Shown in pieces: positions 1-6,902 of a DNA stretch of 8,390 nucleotides; positions within the stretch are counted from its first letter, which is position 1; the number at the start of each line of letters is the position of its first letter. Source of the DNA: Bacteroidales bacterium (GTDB taxonomy: Bacteria > Bacteroidota > Bacteroidia > Bacteroidales > UBA932); contig JAFROA010000090.1 of NCBI GenBank assembly GCA_017429885.1, forward strand, positions 1 to 8,390. Direction: 5' to 3'. The translations under genes were made by a program, and so were the position numbers. The notes under the pieces were generated by a model. The model was not told where the DNA came from and did no database searches. It saw only the letters and a list, made by a program, of their open reading frames with translations.

Positions 1-1547
1 GTCATCAGAACTGACCAAGCCCCGCTGATCCAAGACACGGCTTTGCCTTTCCGGACTTTGTGGAAAATCATCCCGACCAAGGCGCCAAATGAGATGATCA
101 CTGTCCACCAGAAGAACATGTTGAAAACAGGTGCCCCGAAAAAGTACTTCAGAGCCCCGAAAGCCGCTGTGATGAGACCGATTACCAACACCTTGAAATA
201 GACGTTGCAGCTGGCCCAGAAGCGATAAATCAGCATTCCGAGACCATTCAGTCCACCCCAGATCATGAAGTTCCAGCTGGCTCCGTGCCATAGGCCTCCG
301 AGGAGCATGGTGTCCATCCTGTTGATGTCGGAAATCAACTCCTTACGCCAGCTCTTCTTGAAAGCGATCAGGCAAGCTACAATGACGGTCAATACCAGTA
401 CACTTCCAAACACCCACCAGCTGCCTGCCAAGGCGGAGGCAAGGAACGCGATCCCGAGGATGATCGCATAAGACCCGAATGTGCCGTTGCGGTTGCCTCC
501 CAATGGAATATACAAGTAATCCTGAAGCCACTTGGAAAGAGAAATATGCCACCTCTTCCAGAATTCTCCAGCATTCTTGGCCTTATAAGGAGAGTTGAAG
601 TTCTTGGGAAGGTAGAATCCCATCAGCATCGCCACTCCGGTCGCTATGTCGGTATATCCCGAGAAGTCGGCATAGACCTGAAGGGAATATCCGAATAAGG
701 CTGTCAGATTCTCAAACCCCGTGTAGAGCAGCGGGTTCTCGAACACCCTGTCGCAGAAATTGACAGCAAGGTAGTCACTGAGAACCAGCTTCTTGGCAAG
801 TCCGTTCAGAATCCAGAAGACAGCGAAGCCAAATTGAGTCCTGCCAAGGAAGAATGGCTTGCGCAGCTGAGGGATGAATTCCTTTGCCCTGACAATAGGG
901 CCGGCGACGAGTTGGGGGAAGAAGCTCAGATAGAATCCGAAGTCAAGGAAATTCCGCACCGGCTTGATCCCGTATTTGTGTTTAGACGTTTCGGTGACAG
1001 AAACGCCACGGGATACGTCCACAACATAGCTGATGGCTTGGAAGATGAAGAACGAGATACCGACAGGAAGGAATATTGAGTCTACGCTGAAGGCTCCTGA
1101 ACCAACCACGGAATTGCCCCAGGTCGCTATCCAGTCTTTAACGACGAATGACGTTCCGAACAAGTTGTTCAATACGTCCGTTATGAAATAGGCGTACTTA
1201 TAATAACAAAGGAGCGACAGGTCCACGACCACACTCAAGGCGACCACCGTCCTGCGCCAGAAAGCCCTTTTACAATGAGGTAGGAGCAACCCTGCCAGAT
1301 AGTTATACACTATCACGAAGCCCAGGAGCATCAGGAATAGCCCGCTGGTCTTGTAATAGAAAAACAAGCTCACAAAGAACAGGAAGGCGTTCCTCAGCAG
1401 CACCTTGTTCTTGAATACGCAGAGGAAAGCCAAGACAATGGCGAAGAAGGCCCAGAAATAAAACTGGGTGAACAACAGCGGGTGAGCCTGATCGAAAGCG
1501 AACAGGTCTCTCAAAAACCGCAGTGACACTTCCCTCAAGCCAGCCAT
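1..1547 (-). CDS. MBOAT family O-acyltransferase (AlgI/DltB-like), 3' end cut by window edge
   Basis: Polytopic inner-membrane protein of the membrane-bound O-acyltransferase family, expected to move acyl (usually acetyl) groups from a cytoplasmic donor to an extracytoplasmic acceptor. The frame stays open from the ATG at 1547 to the left edge, giving 515 codons without a stop. That is close to AlgI length, so only the extreme C-terminus should be missing. Visible family motifs are FFPQLVAGPI (residues 209-218), YADFSGYTDIATG (about 292-304), EFWKRWHISLS with conserved His334, DYLYIPLGGNRNG just after it, and LLGGLWHGASWNF with the second conserved His421. Many hydrophobic helices lie between. 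The start is supported by a purine-rich GAGAAG about 7 bases upstream and by a 13-base overlap with the stop of the preceding SGNH gene, which implies translational coupling. Family assignment is firm; the acceptor is unknown. About 87 residues separate the two histidines, more than I recall for AlgI. Confidence 0.95.
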   Translation of the reverse strand, partial: MAGLREVSLRFLRDLFAFDQAHPLLFTQFYFWAFFAIVLAFLCVFKNKVLLRNAFLFFVSLFFYYKTSGLFLMLLGFVIVYNYLAGLLLPHCKRAFWRRTVVALSVVVDLSLLCYYKYAYFITDVLNNLFGTSFVVKDWIATWGNSVVGSGAFSVDSIFLPVGISFFIFQAISYVVDVSRGVSVTETSKHKYGIKPVRNFLDFGFYLSFFPQLVAGPIVRAKEFIPQLRKPFFLGRTQFGFAVFWILNGLAKKLVLSDYLAVNFCDRVFENPLLYTGFENLTALFGYSLQVYADFSGYTDIATGVAMLMGFYLPKNFNSPYKAKNAGEFWKRWHISLSKWLQDYLYIPLGGNRNGTFGSYAIILGIAFLASALAGSWWVFGSVLVLTVIVACLIAFKKSWRKELISDINRMDTMLLGGLWHGASWNFMIWGGLNGLGMLIYRFWASCNVYFKVLVIGLITAAFGALKYFFGAPVFNMFFWWTVIISFGALVGMIFHKVRKGKAVSWISGAWSVLM

Positions 1548-2800
1548 GACTTTCTTCTCAAATGCTCTATATACTTCGCCATGAAGGCGTTAAACAACAG
1601 GTCCCCCAAGATCGTGTAGCCTTCATCGGTGAAATGGATCTTATCTCTCCGCGCCAGCCCAGCCTCTTCCCAACGCTTCATCGACCCCAGGCCTCCCATG
1701 ATGTCAAACATATCCCAATAGCCCCCACCACAATCCTGGCAAAGGCGGAAAAACGCCTCCTCTGCCTCAAGGCCATTGCGGTTCACCGCATAGACTCTAC
1801 GGCGCACCCGCTTGAAGCTATCGTTATTGGAGACAAACAACAAGGCGCAATCCGGATTGACTGAGCGCACCCTGGACACAAGCACTTTGTACTTGGCTAT
1901 AAAATCCTCTTGGGTGAAATCTTTCCCTGAGGCATCGTTTATACCGATAGCGAATATCACCAAATCCGGATTGACCATCCGCAAATCCCTCTCGAAATCC
2001 TCACAACGAAGATAGGAAGGCACGGCGGCACCATTGACGCCAATCCCCGTGACGGAAATACCCGGGAAAGGGTTGTCCAGGTATATTCCCGTCAAGGTCA
2101 GCTCACCCCTTTTACCAGCCACGGCGACCTTGACAGAATCCTGCGACTCTGGAAGCAGATAGGACCAGCAGGATTTGTCCTCGACCCTGACCCCCTGAAG
2201 GGTGTCCCCGGAATCCAATACGACAACCGGAAACCGCTCACCGTCAGTGGCATATCCCAGAATATTCAACCTGTCGAACTTGAAATCAGGATCCGCTGGA
2301 GTGGCGTTTCTCGCCTTAAGGACTATCTTCACTGAAGCGGTCGAGTCGGAGGTTGTGACGGCCATTCCTGTAAGACCAAGCCTCCTGGGCAGATCCCTCT
2401 TCACATTCTTCGTGACTTCCCATTCCCCTTCATAACGGGAACGGTAGCTGCTGGGTGTATTTGTTTTCGCGGCGGTGAAAGGAAAAACCATCCCGCGGCC
2501 GCCCTCTATACCGTCACCGAGGGCTAGGAGATCGTTGCGGAACCGCCTCGTGAGAGTGCCGCCCTGGACATGGGAACCGCCTATGTGCATAATCCGGAAG
2601 TTCCCGGAACCTGTCAGCAGGGCTCCATCCATCTTCGCGAACGCTTTCTCAAAAGCGGAGCTGTCACCCAGGAATACTATCTTGTTGCGCTCGAAGCTGG
2701 CGAATTCCAGGTCGGGCACTTCCTTACGTACCGTCTGCCCAAACAGGACAGACGGAATCAGCATGAGCGCCGCCAATGAATATGCCGCCAACTTTCTCAT
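1535..2800 (-). CDS. Secreted SGNH/GDSL-like hydrolase or acetyltransferase, second gene of the acylation operon
   Basis: A 421-aa protein with a clear N-terminal signal peptide (hydrophobic core about residues 6-21, likely cleavage after VLFG or nearby), so periplasmic or exported. SGNH blocks can be followed: block I is IGGSHVQGG with the presumed nucleophile Ser76; a block II-like Gly is in GVNGA (254-258); block III is IGIND with Asn288; block V is DKIH with Asp386 and His389. About residues 110-250, between blocks I and II, look like an inserted beta-rich module. Block I reads GGSH rather than the usual GDS(H). The gene begins in a 4-base ATGA overlap with the upstream SGNH gene and overlaps the MBOAT start by 13 bases. 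This places it in an O-acylation system like the AlgJ/AlgX or PatB partners of MBOAT proteins. Whether it esterifies or de-esterifies the glycan cannot be read from sequence. Confidence 0.88.
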   Translation of the reverse strand: MRKLAAYSLAALMLIPSVLFGQTVRKEVPDLEFASFERNKIVFLGDSSAFEKAFAKMDGALLTGSGNFRIMHIGGSHVQGGTLTRRFRNDLLALGDGIEGGRGMVFPFTAAKTNTPSSYRSRYEGEWEVTKNVKRDLPRRLGLTGMAVTTSDSTASVKIVLKARNATPADPDFKFDRLNILGYATDGERFPVVVLDSGDTLQGVRVEDKSCWSYLLPESQDSVKVAVAGKRGELTLTGIYLDNPFPGISVTGIGVNGAAVPSYLRCEDFERDLRMVNPDLVIFAIGINDASGKDFTQEDFIAKYKVLVSRVRSVNPDCALLFVSNNDSFKRVRRRVYAVNRNGLEAEEAFFRLCQDCGGGYWDMFDIMGGLGSMKRWEEAGLARRDKIHFTDEGYTILGDLLFNAFMAKYIEHLRRKSWLA

Positions 2801-4290
2801 AACGTATCTCTTACCGCAAGAGTGTCCCTTCTATCCGGGAGCGAGTCAAGGTATTCTCTAACAACATATTCCGAAAGATTTGAGCGTAGTCTGCGGAAGT
2901 CGTCATAGAGAAGCAGAGACTTCGCCAAAGCGCTTCCCACCTCTGCCGCTCCCTTGGTTGTGAAATGGATATAGTCCGGTCCAGCCAGCTGCGGGCTATG
3001 GTTGACCCACTCCTTCATTGAGCCGACTCCTCCCATCATATTAAAGGTGTCCCAATAGGCTATGCCGTTCTGGAGACAGTGGACTTTGAGCGAGTCGTTC
3101 AGTTCCGGGAGCAACGGCCAAGTCACCAGGCTGCCATTGACGCTCTTGCTCATATCCGCCGGACCGACAAATAAGAGCTTCGCCCATGGGGCGACTTTCT
3201 TGAAAAACTCAAACTGCGTCTCCAGCTTGTTCATATAGATGGAAATCGCCTTCCTTGAGCTTATTCCGGGCATGGCGTTGCCTCCGAACTGGAGAATAAT
3301 CAACCGGGTGTCCGTCTTCTTATAAGAATCCCTTAACACAGTCGAGTCGATCCCTGACAAGATTGTCCCTGAGCAGCCTCGTAGAGCCACGTTATCGACC
3401 GTGACACCCGGGCCGCCATCAAGCATGATCCCGTATATCTCAGCGGTTCCGTTCAATGTGAGATATCCTTGCTTCACGCCATGCGGAAGATCCCATGACA
3501 CGACAGAGACACCATTGACTGATTTGTCAACCGACGCTGTCATAAGAGACAAAGTGTCACATTTAAGGCTCATATTGAGCCCCGGGCTACTATGTCCGAA
3601 GAGAACGGAAACTTTGGAAATGGACTTCACCCCTTCCTGGGCATAGCGGTTCTCGGCGCGCCTGAAACTGAAACGAGCCTCACCGGAGAGGATGGCATAT
3701 CTGGTCAGAGGACCATATCGATGGGTGGGAGACCTCTTCGAGAGTGTGTCTGAGACAAGGGAATATCTTGTCAGGCTTCCAGAGGTGCTCTGAGAGACAG
3801 ACACCGAAGACATCGGTTTCAGGATGGGCACCATGCCGGGACCGGATCCGCCGAAACGCTCTTGCAGCATCTGCCTGAGCATCGAGGAGATGCGGTCCAT
3901 CTCAAGCTGCGAGTCTCCGTAATGTGCGATCCTGACAACCTGCCCTGAGGATGCGGCTGTGTCCAAACCGGCGAAAAGCTGGTCAAAGAATGTGTAATCA
4001 TCCCCGGGGAGATGTATCCTGTTGGGGTTGGATGTGAGATATTCTTTATAAAAAGCAAGGGTGTCTCCTTGCTCCCTGACCATCTCGTAGCTTTTGCGGA
4101 CCGCCAGCAGCACAGAGTCAACATCTACGGCAGACCCTTCATTCTCAAGATCCTGAAGAGCTGATTCGTAGGAAGGAAACCTCAACTTGACGCCAGCCAC
4201 CTCTACCCCTTCAGAGGGAAAGAAGTACCAACAGGCGAACATCAGCGCGAACAGCGCCAGGAAAAACAACACTATCTTGTGAGGTTTCAT
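2797..4290 (-). CDS. Membrane-anchored SGNH/GDSL-like hydrolase or acetyltransferase, first gene of the acylation operon
   Basis: A 497-aa protein. A basic MKPHK start and hydrophobic segment (residues 6-24) look more like an uncleaved signal anchor than a cleaved signal: Cys20 is preceded by LMFA, a poor lipobox. The rest should lie in the periplasm. SGNH blocks are HYGDSQ (nucleophile Ser127), a possible block II Gly in LRGCSG (303-308), QFGGN (Asn338) and DYIH (Asp439, His442). Residues about 160-300 form a beta-rich insert between blocks I and II, as in its neighbour. The C-terminal third shares the pattern YWD-x-F-x(2)-MGG-x-GSM-x(2)-W with the 421-aa protein, so the two are probably ancient duplicates. 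The start at 4290 lies just downstream of two leftward -7 boxes, leaving a short leader. The stop overlaps the next ATG as ATGA. Likely role: acyl transfer to or from a glycan together with the MBOAT protein. Confidence 0.87.
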   Translation of the reverse strand: MKPHKIVLFFLALFALMFACWYFFPSEGVEVAGVKLRFPSYESALQDLENEGSAVDVDSVLLAVRKSYEMVREQGDTLAFYKEYLTSNPNRIHLPGDDYTFFDQLFAGLDTAASSGQVVRIAHYGDSQLEMDRISSMLRQMLQERFGGSGPGMVPILKPMSSVSVSQSTSGSLTRYSLVSDTLSKRSPTHRYGPLTRYAILSGEARFSFRRAENRYAQEGVKSISKVSVLFGHSSPGLNMSLKCDTLSLMTASVDKSVNGVSVVSWDLPHGVKQGYLTLNGTAEIYGIMLDGGPGVTVDNVALRGCSGTILSGIDSTVLRDSYKKTDTRLIILQFGGNAMPGISSRKAISIYMNKLETQFEFFKKVAPWAKLLFVGPADMSKSVNGSLVTWPLLPELNDSLKVHCLQNGIAYWDTFNMMGGVGSMKEWVNHSPQLAGPDYIHFTTKGAAEVGSALAKSLLLYDDFRRLRSNLSEYVVREYLDSLPDRRDTLAVRDTL

Positions 4291-4309
4291 CTTTCGGCGA
4301 AAACGGCGT

Positions 4310-4346
4310 CAAAGTTACAAATTTATTATCTTTGTAAAATTGACAA
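4310..4346 (-). promoter_or_regulatory. Promoter(s) for the SGNH-SGNH-MBOAT operon
   Basis: On the minus strand TAAATTTG (4318-4325) and, directly after it, TAACTTTG (4310-4317) both match the Bacteroidota -7 consensus TAnnTTTG. A GGTTG at 4344-4348 lies 18 bases upstream of the first box, near the spacing expected for the -33 element. Transcription would start roughly 10-20 bases after the boxes begin, giving a leader of about 15-25 bases before the ATG at 4290. Consensus match is seen in the sequence; activity is inferred. Confidence 0.6.
4327..4334 (+). promoter_or_regulatory. -7 box for the transglutaminase lipoprotein gene
   Basis: TATCTTTG is an exact match to TAnnTTTG and sits 21 bases before the ATG at 4356, so the leader would be only about 15 bases. 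No convincing TTTG is present at the expected -33 position (around 4304-4308, which reads CGGCG), so the promoter may be weak or need an activator. It lies only one base away from the leftward -7 box on the other strand. Confidence 0.5.
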
Positions 4347-4355
4347 CCATTTATT

Positions 4356-6875
4356 ATGAGAAAATATATCCTGCTTATCCTTTCACTCGCAGTCTTATCA
4401 TCTTGCGAGGTTCATCATTTAATCAACGACCCAGACTATCGCGATCAGATGGAGAAAGACCTCCAAGCCAAGCTTAATGGTGAAGGAAACCTGAAGCAGT
4501 TTTACCAGGTTGATGACTTGATCATCACAACCGAGGAAAAAGAAGCGCTCCAGTTCCTCTACGCCTACATGCCTCTAGCTGACCTGACTGATTACACCAC
4601 TGAATATTACCTGTCTAATGTCCGGTCCTCTCTCGACACCCGTGACGAGATGGGCTGGAACGTGCCTGAGCGCGAATTCAGGCATTTTGTCCTGCCGATA
4701 AGGGTGAACAACGAGGATCTGGACTCCTCCAGGGTGGTGTTCGCGAGGGAGATTAAGCCCAGGATAAAAGGCATGCCGATGAAAGACGCCATCCTGGAAG
4801 TCAATCACTGGTGCCACGAGAAACTCACCTACAAACCCTCCGACGCGAGGACTCTGTCCCCCTTGTCAAGTATGAGAAGTTCCTTGGGGCGCTGCGGCGA
4901 GGAATCCACTTTCACAGTCGCGGCATTGCGTTCTGTCGGTATTCCGGCCAGGCAGGTTTACACCCCCCGCTGGGCCCACTCCGACGACAATCACGCCTGG
5001 GTGGAGGCTTGGGCTGACGGCACATGGTACTTCCTCGGAGCGTGCGAGCCTGAGGCTGTGCTCAATCTCGGATGGTTCAACACACCGGCGAGCAGGGGCC
5101 TCCTGATGCACACAAGGGTCTTCGGCCGCTACGACGGACCGGAGGAGAAGGTCATGGAAGGAGCCAATTACACCGAAATCAATCTGATAGACAACTACGC
5201 CAAGACTGCTAAGGTGGATTTCAAGGTGGTTTATGAGGACGGAACACCTGTCGACAGCGCCCTTGTGGACTTCGACATCTACAATTACGCCGAGTTCTAT
5301 CCCGCCCTGGCGAAATACACCGACAAGGAAGGCAAGACCTTCCTCACCGCCGGCATGGGAGACATGCTCGCATGGGCCTCCAAAGGCGGGAAGTACGGTC
5401 ACTCAAAGGTTTCCTTCGGAAAGGACTCTCTCGTCACAATCGTGATTACGGGCGAGCACCCTGACATGTCAGAGAGCATGATGATAGTCCCTCCCGTCGG
5501 CGGAGCTAATATTCCTGAAGTCTCCGAGGAACAGAGGAAAGCCAACGGTGAGCGTACCGCTCATGAAGATCAGGTCCGCAAGGCCTATATGGCCACCTTC
5601 GCCAAGGATGACGGGACTCCTAAGGGCGGATTCCTCGCCAAGGCGGCAGGCAACCACGAGGTGATCGAGGGCTTCCTGGCGGCACACCCTGACCAGAGGG
5701 CGCTCGACCTTCTCGGTTCGCTTTCCGACAAGGACATGATCGATGTCACACGGGAGATATTGGAAGACAGTTATCAGGACACCGAGGCCATCCTCTGCCC
5801 GAGAGTCGCCAATGAGTTCCTCACTCCATATAAAGGATTCTTCAAGAGCGCATTATCAGAAAGTGAGAAAGCATCTCTCTCAAACCCCGCCAACCTTATC
5901 AATTGGGTGAAGGAGAATATCACCCTCCTCAACGACACAAAGGCTTGGAGGATCACGATGTCCCCTATCGGCGTTTTCAAATCCAGGCTTGCCGACCCTA
6001 ACTCCAGGGAAATCTTCTTTGTCGCCCTCGCCAGGACCTTTGGCATTGACGCCCGAAAGGATCCCGTGACAGGAAAGGTGCAGTATAATTCCAACGGATG
6101 GATTGACGTGGATTTCGAGGCCGCTAAGGAAGGTGTCTCCCCGAAGGGAAAGGTGGTGCTCAAATACATCCCCACACCTAAACTCGCCAACCCCGGCTAT
6201 TACAGCAATTTCACTATCAGTAAGATCCAAGACGGTCGGACCAACCTGCTCGCCTTCGACGAGGGCCAGGTTGACATGGGCGGCGGAGTCAGCTGGGAGA
6301 ATGTGTTCAAGAAGGGGACTGAGATCGACACCGGCGACTACATCCTCGTGAGTGGCAACCGCCTTTCGGACGGAAGTGTTCCTGTGACCATGAAGAAATT
6401 CACCGTCAAGGAAGGCCAGACAACGACTGTTGACCTGGTCATCGAGATTCCTGACAACAAGCTCAGCGTGATCGGCGAGTTCGACTCCGAGACAAGATAC
6501 AAGAAATCAGCCACTTCCGAGCCTGTGTCAGTTCTCTCAACCACCGGCCGAGGAGTGTTTGTCATCGGATTCCTCACCCCTCGCCATGAGCCCTCGGTCC
6601 ACGCCGTCAACGACCTGATCGCGGCCAAGGACGGCCTCGAGAAATGGGGACGCCCGATCCTGCTCCTTACAAGTGAGGATGGTCTTGACTGGGTCAAGGA
6701 ATATGCCTCCCGCATGCCGTCGAATGTCAGTTACGGCATCGCCCCCAAGGAGATGCTCGAAGGCACGATGCCCCGGGTCATGATCGCCGACACCTTCAAC
6801 CGGGTGTTCTTCAAGACCGAAGGATATACCATCGGTCTTGGCGACCAACTGCTCGGAGCAATAGCGAAACTATAA
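4356..6875 (+). CDS. Transglutaminase-like domain lipoprotein with thioredoxin-like C-terminus
   Basis: An 839-aa lipoprotein: the N-terminus has a hydrophobic stretch ending in lipobox LSSC (Cys17). A transglutaminase-like core spans about 145-235, with nucleophile Cys180 in GRCGEES, the typical LRSVGIPAR helix/strand (191-199) and His213 in NHAWVE. The expected third residue, normally Asp, falls at ACEPE, so Glu231 or Glu233 may replace it. Residues about 285-366 resemble an Ig-like or carboxypeptidase-regulatory beta domain (YEDGTPVDSA, TDKEGKTFL). About 390-510 look helical. Residues about 515-590 resemble a second, degenerate transglutaminase core (ALARTFGIDAR). About 600-700 are beta-rich. 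Residues about 728-839 look thioredoxin-like, ending PRVMIADTFNRVFF, but lack CXXC. A cysteine protease, amidase or crosslinking role at the envelope is possible; the substrate is unknown. The AT-rich start has no clear Shine-Dalgarno sequence, as usual in this phylum. The following phosphodiesterase gene lies 27 bases downstream and is probably co-transcribed. Confidence 0.9.
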   Translation: MRKYILLILSLAVLSSCEVHHLINDPDYRDQMEKDLQAKLNGEGNLKQFYQVDDLIITTEEKEALQFLYAYMPLADLTDYTTEYYLSNVRSSLDTRDEMGWNVPEREFRHFVLPIRVNNEDLDSSRVVFAREIKPRIKGMPMKDAILEVNHWCHEKLTYKPSDARTLSPLSSMRSSLGRCGEESTFTVAALRSVGIPARQVYTPRWAHSDDNHAWVEAWADGTWYFLGACEPEAVLNLGWFNTPASRGLLMHTRVFGRYDGPEEKVMEGANYTEINLIDNYAKTAKVDFKVVYEDGTPVDSALVDFDIYNYAEFYPALAKYTDKEGKTFLTAGMGDMLAWASKGGKYGHSKVSFGKDSLVTIVITGEHPDMSESMMIVPPVGGANIPEVSEEQRKANGERTAHEDQVRKAYMATFAKDDGTPKGGFLAKAAGNHEVIEGFLAAHPDQRALDLLGSLSDKDMIDVTREILEDSYQDTEAILCPRVANEFLTPYKGFFKSALSESEKASLSNPANLINWVKENITLLNDTKAWRITMSPIGVFKSRLADPNSREIFFVALARTFGIDARKDPVTGKVQYNSNGWIDVDFEAAKEGVSPKGKVVLKYIPTPKLANPGYYSNFTISKIQDGRTNLLAFDEGQVDMGGGVSWENVFKKGTEIDTGDYILVSGNRLSDGSVPVTMKKFTVKEGQTTTVDLVIEIPDNKLSVIGEFDSETRYKKSATSEPVSVLSTTGRGVFVIGFLTPRHEPSVHAVNDLIAAKDGLEKWGRPILLLTSEDGLDWVKEYASRMPSNVSYGIAPKEMLEGTMPRVMIADTFNRVFFKTEGYTIGLGDQLLGAIAKL

Positions 6876-6902
6876 CCAATTTAACAGAATAAAAATATAA
6901 AT

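Noticed and set aside
834..1079. An 81-codon plus-strand frame at the left of the window
   Set aside because: It is antisense to the MBOAT gene, whose family motifs (FFPQLVAGPI and others) are read through this very stretch on the minus strand.
2475..2861. A 128-codon plus-strand frame opposite the SGNH genes
   Set aside because: Antisense to clear SGNH coding sequence and spanning the junction of two overlapping genes; composition is that of a shadow frame.
4231..4290. Lipoprotein signal in the 497-aa SGNH protein (Cys20)
   Set aside because: The residues before Cys20 are LMFA with Phe at -2, and Trp follows; this is a poor lipobox, so a signal anchor is more likely.
4295..4308. Short direct repeat CGGCG in the divergent promoter region as a possible operator
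   Set aside because: Five bases repeated once is too short to distinguish from chance.
4866..5402. A 178-codon open frame on the minus strand opposite the transglutaminase gene
   Set aside because: It lies wholly inside a well-supported gene, has no recognisable motifs or signal, and is explained by the codon bias of the plus-strand gene.
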